DNA of 64,000 nt from Vitis vinifera. Lineage: Eukaryota > Streptophyta > Magnoliopsida > Vitales > Vitaceae. Position numbers and translations under genes: made by a program. Below the pieces are notes generated by a model, which did no database searches, was not told the DNA's origin, and saw nothing but the letters and a program-made list of their open reading frames with translations. Positions 1 to 13,085 of this stretch are shown piece after piece. Numbering within the stretch: position 1 is the first letter of the stretch; each line of letters opens with the position of its first letter. Where the stretch lies: the NCBI RefSeq assembly GCF_030704535.1, contig NC_081817.1, positions 1,007,001-1,071,000 on the forward strand, given 5' to 3'.

Positions 1-2048
<2,048 letters not shown>

Positions 2049-2440
2049 ACCATGCTGGCAAAAATATCATCCAATATATAGTATTGAAGACTTCGACTAG
2101 ATTGATAGTATTGGAGGTCCATCCACTTTTGGAATTATGCCAAAAATTTTGCTGTGGGTTCTTCCCTTTCTCAGAACTGATAGTTATGTTTAAGTGCATT
2201 GTTGCTTGGCTAAATTCTCTCAATTCTCCTTTGTCTTTGAAATTTCTGGTTGTTGCCTTTGGAGGAGTCCATTCTACATCTGCAGTAATAGAGAGTGCAT
2301 AACTCCTCTGCCCATGTCATAGGTCAGTAGCACGATCAAGCCACCAACCCTCCCCAGTGTCGGTTTTGCTACACTGGGCGAATCAAAGGGGCCTCAGTTT
2401 CCAAAATTCTGGATACGCCGGTTTGCTTTTATGCTTCCAT
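2049..2440 (+). other. RPS4 3' UTR / downstream flank
   Basis: Moderate-GC sequence directly after the RPS4 stop, presumably 3' UTR. It holds a small perfect hairpin at 2353-2378 (stem CCCAGTGT/ACACTGGG, 10 nt loop). No further gene is seen. Confidence 0.5.
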
Positions 2441-3904
2441 GCATCCAGATTAAGTACATGATTAATGGCTATTTGATAAATCAATTTAATGACTTAATAT
2501 GATTTAATAAATTAATTTTAATTATTAGATAAATTAAATATATTTAATAAAATAGCTTAATATCATTGTTTTTAGGTCAAAAGTGGTTTTAAGTATTAAA
2601 TTAAAATGGTTAATTTATTCTTAATTTTAAATATATTTTTTATTTTATTTATCCATAATTAGTGAGAATATAATTTATAATATTACATTCACAATTTATC
2701 TTTTATAATAAATATTTTATATTATAAATTTATCATCAAAGATGAGTTAAGGTATAAATGTTAGTTAAAATTTATAAGGGTAAATATGTCAATATAATAA
2801 TTTAGAATAAATTTCAAATTAACTTTACTAAACAATTTTAATACTTTAAATAAAAATATGTAATAAGTTTAAAATCAATAATTTAAAAATAGTTTAATTT
2901 AAAATTAGCTTAATAAGTCCATAAACAATAAGTATTGTTGCAACAATTTTCTTCATTTGTATGATCTGTAGTGTCGGATCATATTCAAAAAGCATGTTTT
3001 GGCCTCTACTTTCACTGATGTGAACACTTGAACAACCCGGAACCATAAGGCATACATTCTGCAGACCTGCACCATAGATTCCACATTCAGAGAGTTAAGG
3101 GGGGCCGCTATTTGGTCATAGAAAAAGCGACGTTGGTAGTGAACCTTGTGCGGGTTGTAGGATCGAGAATGTGGATGTAACATTGCCCCAGCATTTAATG
3201 TTTACCAGAAAACACGTAAGAGGCCAGTATGAGTAATGGTCTGAACTGAAAGTGAAAGCGAGGCTGCTCAACATCGCATATTCCATTGACCAAAGATGCC
3301 ATTTGATATTAGTAGTTCTAATCAAATTACCTGTCCCGTCACATTGTGGACCCAAAACCTTTCTGGAACTGACCATTTCAGAATAGATGGGTCTCTATGT
3401 AAAGTCATTGTTATACTATAACCAATAGAATGGTATAGTTACATGCGGCTCCAGCTTCGAGGAAACCAAAATACCTGATATCATAGGATAGATAGAAAAC
3501 ACAGGAAGCCAAAATACTTGGAACGGTGTCACACCATTTCATCATTGTCCCGTATGGATTGGTTGCGTTTCTTACGACCACTCGACAAATAATTTTAAGG
3601 GACCAGCAGAGGGAGGTTTGAGATCAAATCGTTGGGATAGGGGCTTCCTTGGAATAACCAAGTAACCCATGTTGATTGATAACCAACTGATACTGAAAAG
3701 TATTAAATAACTATTATTATAGATTAAGACCACAGACCTAGTCTCAGATATAGCATATGCAAATTTCACCCATCAGACACAAAATCTGCAATAACCCACA
3801 CATCCAAAACCTCAAAATGACTAGCTAAAGGGAAGACAAGTCCGCGGAATTGCATCCTCTGAAAGGCGTCCCAGAAGGAGACAAGACTGAATTCGAATGC
3901 ATCA
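2441..3904. other. Convergent spacer between RPS4 and ferritin
   Basis: 2441-2940 is very AT-rich with nothing recognisable. 2941-3400 is of higher complexity and has two overlapping minus-strand open frames (2953-3183 and 3116-3376) that match nothing I know. 3400-3904 presumably includes the ferritin 3' UTR, since the ferritin stop codon is at 3905-3907 on the minus strand. Confidence 0.5.
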
Positions 3905-6539
3905 TCACGCAGCAACAACTCCTCCATTGAGAAGCATTTGGTCGAAGTGCCAGACTCCTGAGAATCCATGAAAACCATGTAGTTTAGTGAACAGTGGTAA
4001 AACAAATGGAAACAGGAAAACAGGGGAACACCAAAAATGGGTACAAGTGTGTGCTAGAAACTGAATTCCTAGTTTCATCGAACAATTAAGTGGGAGAAGA
4101 GACTAGGTGGAAACGAAATAATAATGTTGGTTTTCAGGTCCATACCATGTCCTTTGCCCACCCTTCTCAGCTGAGCAACATATTCAGAGATCTTTTTAAT
4201 GGCTTCCACCTGAAGATGAAATAAGTAAAAAAAAGGCCAAATTAAATAATGACGGTGTTTCTCATCCAAATGATAAAAGATTTAAATTCGAGGAAAAAGG
4301 GGAAAATTGTCTTCACCTGCTCAATTAAGAACTCGCTTTCTATGAAATCAGCCAGCTGAGGATCATTGCTTCGATCAGCAATCTGTTCACAGCATTTAGA
4401 GCATAAACTCAGAAAAATCCAATTGTTTTGTCTTGAAAGACAGTTAAGGATCTTCCAGGCAGCTTCTAGGAACAAACCCCGCCACCCAAAAAAAATATAA
4501 TGAACAGAACCAAAACAAAACCCTATGATATGAAAATGAGTCAATAGAGATGTCTTACGCTGTGCAAGTGCAGTAGTTTTTCATTTGTTAGCTTCTCCAG
4601 TGACAATGCAAGCTCCATTGCTGAATTAAACAATTAAAGGAATCAGTCCTAACCAAATAGATAACAGTCATAAACCGGCTTCAAAGGACTACAAAGAAGC
4701 ATGAACTTAAACAACAACAAACAAATCCAGGCATTCAATAACACATTTATGAAATGGAATCTACAAAAGAAAAAGAACTGAAGGCAAAAGGCCCATGCAG
4801 CCCTGCAAGAATTGTATCACAACCAGCATACATCACACATCTAACCATTCATAAATGACTGTACAAAAGTGGCATATCCGCATTAATCATTAAGATGCCA
4901 CACATGGTGTTCTTAAGAAATGAGCATTCATACAATTAAGGCATAAGAAAAATTTATACAAAATCCTGAATGCTTCCACATACCAATTTTTGAAAAACAA
5001 ACCAACTCAACAATTAGCTTTATTCAACTGAATCTATATTCACAGAAACACATATATATGAGTTAAAAATCTAAATCCGCTGGACATACACACATAAAGC
5101 ATATAAAAACACCCCGGCAGATCAAAATTCATCTGTAAACACTTACTTTGCATCATCTATGAATACAGAGGAACTTGCAAAACTCACCATGCAAGGCATC
5201 TCCCTTCTCCGGATGGTCAAACTCAGAATGGGGCATCAATATAGATTGCAACTTCACTTTCCCACCTCGCTTGTTCTGAGGATTGTTCAATGAAGACCAT
5301 TAGAAACCCAAATGCATAAAAAACAAAGAAACTAGTAATTCAATAACAAACTGACAATCAGCAATAATAATCGAGTATTCCATCCTCAAGCACCTGGTAT
5401 TCCATCAGTTTCTCGGCGTGCTCTCTTTCTTCCAGACTAGATTCCTTGAAAAAACTATATTCCAAACACCATTAGTTAATCATTTTCAACAGAGATGACA
5501 ACAGAAAAGGCTAATTAGCAAAAGATAATAGCGTATTTTCCACGAAATTACTTGGCAAGACCCTTGAGAGCAACGTTGTCCCTATCGAAGTAGGCATACA
5601 TAGCATGGTACGCATAGGAAACATTATATTCCACACTGTTAGACAAAAGAAAAAGATATACATCGTTAGAAAGAAGTATAAACAAACAATATACAGATAT
5701 ATAAACATAAAATGAAAGGGAAAAGTGTGTTTCCATGCCTACATTTGAAAAAAAAAATTCACAAAATGAGAACCCATTAAAAATAATTCAAGTTTCATCT
5801 GCTCTACAATCAAAGTAGTATCTAGTTGGTCAAAGGTGGTTCCTTAGTGAAAAGGTATTATCTATGCGATGAATGGTATTACATTTGATGGAAAGTGAAT
5901 AAAGAACAAAATCCTATTTATTTTACATAAATGTAGTAAATGTTCTTGTTTTGTGATTTTTTCCAAGTATGTATAAGAGAAAACACACTTTTCCCAAAAG
6001 AAAAAGCTCCATTTGGTCGCTGCGAAAACAGAGGAAAATAAAAGAAAATTCAAGAAAAATGATATATATGTAAGACTGAAAAACACAACTCCATAAGCCA
6101 AATAACTGCACCGATTTCATTTCTTTTTTTTTTTTTTTCATTTTCCACTTTTTCCGAACGAGAAAAATAAATGAAACCCCATAATTTCAAAAATTAAAGC
6201 AAGTGAAGCCAAAACTTACTTGATCTGCTCGTTGATTGCAGATTCACAGTCGTTAGTGTACTTATGACGACTGAGAGATTCTTGAGGAACAGTCGGCACA
6301 AGAAGCAGTTCCTTCTTCACTTCCTCGAACGGCTCGAACACCACGCCAGTGAGCGGCCGGCTATTCGCACCCTTGGATGCTAACACCACGAATCCACTTC
6401 GGCCGATCGCCGGCGAAACAGGAAGAATCGGAGAAGACGAAAAGCCAGAGCTCAAAGACGACGAAGGCCAAGAAAGATAAGAATCGGAAGCAGCATGAAG
6501 GTTAAGCAGAGAAAGAGTTGAAGCAGCTTTGAGAAGCAT
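3905..6539 (-). CDS. FER: Plastid ferritin (iron storage, ferroxidase)
   Basis: 24-mer iron-storage protein that oxidises Fe(II) and stores Fe(III) in plastids. Exons in coding order: 6539-6220, 5635-5552, 5454-5394, 5275-5188, 4620-4559, 4382-4317, 4209-4146, 3957-3905; total 798 nt, 265 aa, eight exons as usual for plant ferritins. Residues 1 to about 50 are Ser/Leu-rich with few acids, as in a transit peptide, followed by the plant extension peptide ([16 protein letters not shown]). The ferritin four-helix core follows: [38 protein letters not shown], then [16 protein letters not shown] with ferroxidase E-E-x-E-H residues, and IESEFLIEQ. The C-terminus is [15 protein letters not shown]. 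The start is Met at 6539 (MLLKAAST); another in-frame ATG lies 24 codons upstream at 6611. Iron regulation is likely (see the upstream element). Confidence 0.97.
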
Positions 6540-6635
6540 GTTTGGAGAGCGAGAAAATACAGACACAGACAGAGGTAAAGAAAAATGGAGGAAAAATGAA
6601 GGTTCAGACACAGAAGCGAGTGGCTAGGGGGTGAA

Positions 6636-6642
6636 GATATAG
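6636..6642 (-). promoter_or_regulatory. Weak TATA-like box upstream of ferritin
   Basis: CTATATC on the minus strand, about 100 bp before the ferritin ATG. Position fits a TATA box but the match is imperfect. Confidence 0.3.
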
Positions 6643-6738
6643 ATGTGGAGAGTGACCATTTGGGTGGCTAGGGGTTTAGGTGGACGGATGGATCGCATGA
6701 CACTTGGACGTACAGGATTGAATGGTAGGGGAGGGCGC

Positions 6739-6752
6739 GTGCCTACCTCGTG
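6739..6752 (-). promoter_or_regulatory. Candidate iron-dependent regulatory sequence (IDRS-like)
   Basis: The minus strand reads CACGAGGTAGGCAC, about 200 bp before the ferritin ATG. From memory, the IDRS of Arabidopsis FER1 and maize ferritin promoters is CACGAGGCCGCCAC, so 11 of 14 positions agree, including the CACGAGG core. IDRS represses ferritin when iron is low. Function here is inferred. Confidence 0.45.
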
Positions 6753-6849
6753 GCCTATCTGGTTCTGACGATGCTTCTTGTCCTCCTGTGGGATTCTCAA
6801 TGAAGTAAATATCTTGCATTCTGGTCCAGATTCATTTTTTCCCAAAAAA

Positions 6850-9449
6850 AGGTTTTTTTTTCTTATTCATACGCATTATCTTTTAATATCACCCGGCACT
6901 TCTAATGTATTTGTCTAATCTTTATTTGAACAAGAAAAAATTTTAAAATAAAATATTTGAATGTTTTTTTCCTTTTCAAATTTTAATACTTTAAATTAAA
7001 ATTTTGATATAATAGACAGGCTTAAACAAACATTTTCATTACTCAAGTTGAGTTTGAATTAAATTTTCTTAACTTGAACTTAATTTCGATTGGATTCGGA
7101 CTGAAATTCAGACTATCAGATCCTAATTCGAACCCAATTTAATATTTTTTTATAATATTTATAATATTTATTATCTTATATAATAATATTCATTTTATTT
7201 TAAGATTTTAAAGAAAAAATATCAAATTATAATTATATTATACTTTTTTTTCTTTTTTTTTAAAGATATATAAGTTTATTTTTCCCTTTTTATTATTATC
7301 TTGAAATTTTGTGTTAGTTATTATTTAAATTTTGGTATATAAATATAGAAAAAAAAAGTTCTTTAATAACCGCTATAGATGAATTTTGAATATTGAAATC
7401 CAATGAATCCAAAAAAGCTTGAATCTAACTCCAACGACTCAAGTTTAACTCGATCAACTTCAATTTAACTTAATTAATATGATTTTAATTAGTTTAGTGT
7501 CTCGAGTTAGAAGTCTGATAAGGTTGAATTTGAATTGATTGTTTCTTAATTCTAAGTTTGGATTAACCATCATCCCAACAACCTGCCTAAGCTCCAACCT
7601 TACATACAACTAATATTCATAACAAATAAAATATTAGATTTTTTTTAAAAAAAAAAATTAATGATGAATGATGATGGATGGTTGCTTCAAATAAAAAAAA
7701 AAACTAAAAAATTAAAAATGTGTTTTACAATATTTTTAGTTCAATTATTTTTTTTAAATACCTATTAAATATTTTTTTCAAAATTTTAAAAGTATTTTCT
7801 AAAGCTTATCAAAAAAATTTTCAAACTTTTAAAGGTAAAAAAAATCATATTTTGTATAGTAAATTGGATGGCAACTCATCAAATTATTAATTACGAAAAT
7901 TTATATGCTTATATTAGTCAACAAAAAATGGAAATAAAAATTAAACGGTAAGCGGGGAAAATAGTCTTCCATAAATTAACCATTTTTTGTGGTTTTAAAT
8001 AGAAAGAAGATAAGAGTTTGAAAGGAAAGAGGCAAAAAGCCAATGGGGGAAAGCACTATTGGAAAAAGACAAAATACATGTTCCAAGATATGGTATCTTT
8101 GGGCATGATCACCTGTCTTGTTTTAGATTTGTTTATTTGTGTGGGTACCACACCACCACTTTCACTAGTGGGGTTGATTCATGTGACAGCCCTTTTTATT
8201 TTTTCTAACTCAAAATCCTCTTTATCGTTCATTTTTCTAGACCATCATTGCGTAATGAGAAAAAGAAGCACTTATAAAAAATAAAGGATAAGCGCTTCTA
8301 TTTGTCATCAAGTATGGCTTTTCCACCCTCAAAAGTGTTTGAGTTGGAGGTGTAACCCATCAATTGGACTCGTAATATTGAATCATAGATCAGCAGGGTG
8401 GGTACGAGAGCATCCACTTATATGACTCCAATCTTCAGAGATTATCCAAAGCTAAGAGGGGTGTTTGACAATGGCTTTAAAGAAAATGTTGTCGTATTTT
8501 GGGAGAAGAATCACCAATCCCGTGCTTTTATAAATGATTTTTAAAATTTTTAGAAAGTATTACATAAATTTTGTGAATCAACTTTCTTTTTATAATTTTT
8601 TTTATATTATAAGTGTTTTTTACTCTATATCGAAATGAATTCTCACGACTTTAAAAAACATCTATAAAATTAAGAAAAACCTCCATATATATGGTATCAT
8701 GAACTTTCTCATGGAACATCATAAACACACTCTCTTCATAAATACAATGTTTGCATTGTGTCTTATAGAATTATGGAACGAAACAAACAAACACTTACTA
8801 TGAGGTCAAATAAACTCTCATACCAAAGTCGGGATCAGCTTTTATGAGATTATGGGACTAAACAGACACGATTGATATCATTTATAACCATCTGGACTTA
8901 AAAAAACTCTCATGACTTTAAAACATATTTATATGATTAAGAGAAGTTCATACATATATAATACAAATAAAAAATTATCCTTATACAATGTGAGATATCA
9001 CATAAATAATTGAAAATTTTCATTTTTTTTATTAACAAACATTATGGGAAAAGTTGGGATTTTTTTTTTTCTCTGCGCAAACATACATTCCATAGAAAAA
9101 GTGTGGGCACGTCAGGGTCATTAAATCCATCCATTGCGAAGGATTGTATGATGGATTAGCATAAGCTTTCACCAATTCACAGGAGATTATGGTCGTTTGA
9201 GACATTTCCGTTGCCACCGTATCAACACTATAATGATCCACTTTATCATTAACACTACTACACTATATTAATCGACGTTATTAATGTGTGCAGTTAGAAA
9301 ATGTTTTAATGGTGAAAATCAAGTGGGAGAGAAGCAGCCCCACTCTCAAATTTAGCATGGGATTTAATAAACCGAATGTCCTCCGTGCGATCTTTCTTTT
9401 CTAACCATTGGACATGCCCGTACTCTTCTTTTCCTAAAAAAAATGCTTC
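6850..9449. other. Gene-free AT-rich spacer upstream of ferritin
   Basis: Mostly homopolymer-rich AT sequence with no convincing coding frame; an open frame at 8018-8284 lacks protein-like features. Two diverged copies of a roughly 60 bp sequence (cacgactttaaaaaacat at 8644 and catgactttaaaacatat at 8908), plus a gtgagatatcacataa motif near 8990, look like decayed repeat or LTR fragments. Confidence 0.5.
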
Positions 9450-9462
9450 TTTACGGAGAAAA
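9450..9462 (+). repeat. Left direct repeat flanking the chloroplast insertion
   Basis: TTTACGGAGAAAA, matching the sequence at 10555-10567 exactly; both continue into A/G-rich tails (gaaaaaaaag versus aagaaag). It lies about 33 bp outside the left end of recognisable rpoC2 homology. Confidence 0.75.
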
Positions 9463-9495
9463 GAAAAAAAAGTTTCTGATTTTTCTTACACTAAT

Positions 9496-10554
9496 ATATT
9501 CACGCTATGTATAATTCCTTCACTCTCAATAGTTACATACAAGTCTATATAACATAGAAAAGCAGGATGTCCATGACGTGTACGTGTGGGATGAACCCAA
9601 TCTTCATTGAATTTTATTTTTCCATTAGAAGGGGCTCGTACATGCTCTGCAATACCCCTAGTGAATACTCCGCCGGTATGAAAAGTTCTTAATGTTAGTT
9701 GAGTACCCGGTTCTCCAATAGATTGCCCCGCAATAATACCTACAGCTTCTCCCAATTCGACCAGGTCGCCATGAGTAGGACTCCGACCATAACATAGTCG
9801 ACAGATCCAAGATGTGCTCTTACAAGTAAAGGGAGTTCGAATCGATATTGTCTGTGCTTGAAAGGTTATGAATCGATTGACAAGCCCAATCCCAATATCT
9901 TGATTTCGAATGGCGATGCATCGTGGGCCCATATATATATCGTCTACTAATACACGACCAATTAATGTTTGAATAAAAATTCTTTCTGGTATCATCCCAT
10001 TTCAAGGACTCACAGAAATACCTCGGATAGTGCCACAATCTGTTCTACGTACAACAATGTGTTGAACTACTTCAACAAGTCTACGCATGAGATATTCAGT
10101 ATCTGATGTTCGTACAGCAGTATCTACAACCCCCTTGCGGGCTCCGTAGTAAGAAATTATATATTCTGTTAAAGAGAGCCCCTCACGTAAATTGCTTTGA
10201 ATGGGTAAATCAATCATTTGTCCTTGGGGATCTGATATTAATCCTCTCATACCTACTAATTGGTGTACCTGAGATGCATTTCCTCTAGCTCCCGAAAAAG
10301 ACATTATATGAATTGGATTAAAGGGGTCAGTCATCCTAAAATTAGTATTCATTTCTTGTCGCAAATATTCACTTGTAGCATACCAAATCTCAATGGATTG
10401 ACCTAATTTTTCTACCGCATGTACATTCCCATAATGATGGTGTTTTTCCAAAATCAAACTTTGTTGTTTAGCATCTTGGACTAGCCATCCCTTAGAAGGT
10501 ATTATTAAAAGATCATCAATTCCTAATGAAATGGATGTAGCAGTGGCTTGCAAG
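9496..10554 (-). pseudogene. rpoC2: Nuclear copy of chloroplast rpoC2 fragment (NUPT)
   Basis: About 1.06 kb encoding part of the beta'' subunit of plastid-encoded RNA polymerase, read on the minus strand from [15 protein letters not shown] to [15 protein letters not shown]. Intact landmarks include [40 protein letters not shown] and [20 protein letters not shown]. The full gene product exceeds 1300 aa, and both ends are missing. At 10002-10004 the expected CGA (Arg of ISVSPRNGM) is TGA, an in-frame stop; the frame is otherwise unbroken. Other substitutions (Ala to Val, Thr to Ile) also fit C-to-T or G-to-A decay of methylated nuclear DNA. Neighbouring sequence is nuclear, not plastid, so this is a non-functional insertion rather than an assembly of plastome. 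Confidence 0.95.
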
Positions 10555-10567
10555 TTTACGGAGAAAA
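10555..10567 (+). repeat. Right direct repeat flanking the chloroplast insertion
   Basis: Second TTTACGGAGAAAA, directly next to the point where rpoC2 homology stops. With the left copy it frames the insertion like a target-site duplication. Confidence 0.75.
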
Positions 10568-10686
10568 AAGAAAGCCCCAACTTTTCCTATAAAAAATCTC
10601 AAATCAAGTCTCACAATTTAAAAGATTTTTTTAAAAATTAGTAGTCTTTATGTTATTTGATTTTTTTTTTTTTTTATGGAATATTT

Positions 10687-11228
10687 AGGGTGTTTGATGC
10701 GTGAGAATGAAGAGTGGGGATAGATATCCCATTTATTTCCTTCCTCATTTTTTAAGTTTGGATAAATTTTATGAAAATAGGAATGAAATAAAAAACGATT
10801 CGAATAAAAATCAAATTTCATTTATAAGTTAGATTTCCATTCAACATAGATAAGTGGTATTATAATTCATTAATCTCATAAAGAAAATATAAAATAATTT
10901 AAAATTACTATTTTACCATTATATTTCATTCATAAAAAATTGACATCCATTATTTTTTTTAGTCTTATCATTTAGCAAACAAACAAACTCTCAAAATTTA
11001 TTTTTTAAAATAAAAAATGATTTTAAACTATATATAAGGGTATTATTATCGATTTATTTTTTTATTCTCGTTTCTATTATTTCAATGGAAACAAATGATA
11101 GTTTCAATCTTAAAATTTTAAGTTCATCCAATCACTTAAAATGAAATTCTAAATTTATATTAATTCATTGAAAAATAAAAATAAAAATAAAATATTTATT
11201 TTCATTTCTTATATGATCAACACCCTAC
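10687..11228. mobile_element. MITE-like element with GGGTGTTTGAT terminal inverted repeats
   Basis: The left end reads agggtgtttgatgcgtgaga. The right end, reverse complemented, reads agggtgttgatcatataaga. The interior is AT-rich and non-coding, about 540 bp. No clear target-site duplication was seen, so the class is not assigned (hAT-like ends are possible). Confidence 0.5.
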
Positions 11229-11300
11229 AATATAAAAAAGAAGAAATAATTTCTACTTTAAAAAAATAAATCTCTTTTTTACAAAAGATAAACATAACTT

Positions 11301-11605
11301 GCTATGTTTGGTTCTGGAAAATTTTGAGGGAAAATGCAAAGAAAATAAAATAGAGAGGAAAAATAAAAAAAAATAAAAAATAGAATTAAAGATGATAAAT
11401 TATTTTTATTTATTACTTCAAACCCATTTTATTTATTTTAACTCATCAATATAAATATTAAATAATTTTAAAATGTATAAATTTCTAACTAATTTTAATT
11501 ATATTTAATTTTTTTAAAATATTTTATAATATAACCAAATATGAGAAAATTATTTTACTTAATATTTTTTTTCTTTCCTTTGTAATTTCCGAGCCAAACA
11601 TAACC
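11301..11605. mobile_element. MITE family A, copy 1 (ends GCTATGTTTGG)
   Basis: Terminal inverted repeats gctatgtttggttctggaaa and, reverse complemented from the right, ggttatgtttggctcggaaa. The interior motif ataaattatttttat, later followed by aataattttaaaatgtataa, recurs in other copies in this window (19181, 43630, 50783, 51241, 61760). Non-coding, 305 bp. Confidence 0.65.
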
Positions 11606-12248
11606 TACATAAATTCCTCATTTTTGGAAAAGTATTTTAGCACGGGATGAGTAGAAATAAAAAAGTATTTTTTACTCCAAACTTATTTTATTCTTTGTAG
11701 TGAAATATTTTTTTTTTCTAAACCACTGCACTCCTAACTGGTTTAGCACCTGGTTTGCCGAAAGTGGGCCATTTACTGGGCCAGCCCACTTTCAACTAGA
11801 CAGCCCATGTCCCAGGATTTGACTGCCCAATAATATGATGTGACAATTATCATTCTCATTAATAATTTTCTTTAAAAAAATTAATTGCATTTGGTATCAT
11901 TGAAGATTTGACTCAAATAATCTGAGGCTGATTTCAGTCAACTTATGATTCAAAACTTATTATGTATCCCTTTATTTTAAATGATAAGATTATTGAGTAA
12001 AATTGGCTTGAAAATTATTTAACGCTACTAAATCCAATATATTTGATTTCATCAATATTAAGTACTAAGAGTGTGTTTGATAATAATTTTGAGAAGTGTT
12101 TTTAGTCATTCTAATACTTGAAAAATATAAATTTTTAAGTATTAAAAAAATTATAAACACTTTTCAAAATATTTTTAGGATATTTTAAACCACGAACTCC
12201 CTTAAACCTCAAAGTTTTTCATGAAAAACTAAGTTTATATAAGAATGA
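11606..12248. other. Gene-free spacer
   Basis: AT-rich, no gene. A fragment at about 12071-12190 (gtgtgtttgataataatttt, later aaacacttttcaaaat) resembles the short elements at 52795-53030. Confidence 0.4.
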
Positions 12249-12335
12249 AAATATCGGTAATCACGGATATATCGGTACTTAGATTTTACGGATATATCGG
12301 AGATATATTGGAGGATATTTTGGAAAAAAATATCG
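12249..12335. repeat. Cluster of iterated ATATCGG motifs
   Basis: Five spaced occurrences of atatcgg or a close variant within about 90 bp, such as cggatatatcgg twice and aatatcggtaa at each end. They stand out in AT-rich DNA where CG is rare. Function unknown; probably part of a dispersed repeat. Confidence 0.5.
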
Positions 12336-12870
12336 GTAAGTTTAAAATTGTTAAAAACTCATAAAAATATAAGGAAAACCTCATAATAATATAATTAGAA
12401 GTATAATAGACATTTTAAAGTTATTTTATTGAAAATTTTGATATATGTATAACATGATTTATCATATTTGATAATAATATCGTATGCATCGATAAAAATA
12501 TGAATTTTATAAGTGTACATTTATTATTAAATTCACCTAATAGTATGATATTTGATTATAATATGTCTAATTTTAAAATATATATTAGTATTAAAATATG
12601 ATCCATTTAATTCAATTGTATTAAACAATATAAAATAAATTATGATATATATATATATATATAATTTTTTAATATTTAATTAATTATTAATGATATTAAA
12701 AACATTATGAAGAAAATTATATAATTTTTATATTTTTGGTAATTAATTAAAAGATTTTGCATTTAATTATATAAATAATTATAATTAATTTGCTCTTTAA
12801 AATATTCTTTTAATATTTTCTTTATATAATGAGTTTAAGTATATATAAATTTATTGCATATTATATATCA

Positions 12871-12975
12871 AAGGGCAAGTTAGCCCAAATGGTAAGTGAA
12901 AGGTTTGTTGGGGTTCAGATCCCCTCGGTAGCAAGCAAATGGGAGGGCATTGTAGCGGCATTGTAGCACTTATCT
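12871..12975 (+). mobile_element. tRNA-related SINE head or tRNA pseudogene
   Basis: TAGCCCAAATGG (12881-12892) resembles a Pol III A box, and GGTTCAGATCC (12912-12922), set in the short inverted pair GGGG/CCCC, resembles a B box. Spacing of about 31 nt fits a tRNA promoter. A full cloverleaf cannot be folded from it, so a SINE 5' region or decayed tRNA is more likely than a working tRNA gene. Confidence 0.5.
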
Positions 12976-12987
12976 CAATCTTATTCC

Positions 12988-12994
<7 letters not shown>

Positions 12995-13082
<88 letters not shown>
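12995..13082. repeat. Long (TA)n microsatellite
   Basis: About 44 uninterrupted TA units, the longest simple repeat in the window, starting about 20 bp after the SINE-like segment. Confidence 0.97.

Positions 13083-13085
<3 letters not shown>

Noticed and set aside
2353..2378. Perfect 8 bp hairpin as terminator or miRNA precursor
   Set aside because: Too short for a plant miRNA precursor, and plant Pol II does not use such terminators; noted only as structure in the RPS4 3' flank.
8018..8284. 88-codon plus-strand ORF in the spacer
   Set aside because: No domain, no splice context, AT-rich surroundings; composition looks random.
10106..10288. Plus-strand ORF over the rpoC2 copy
   Set aside because: Antisense shadow of the chloroplast-derived frame.
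12871..12945. Functional tRNA gene
   Set aside because: A/B-box-like motifs are present but acceptor and anticodon stems cannot be paired convincingly.
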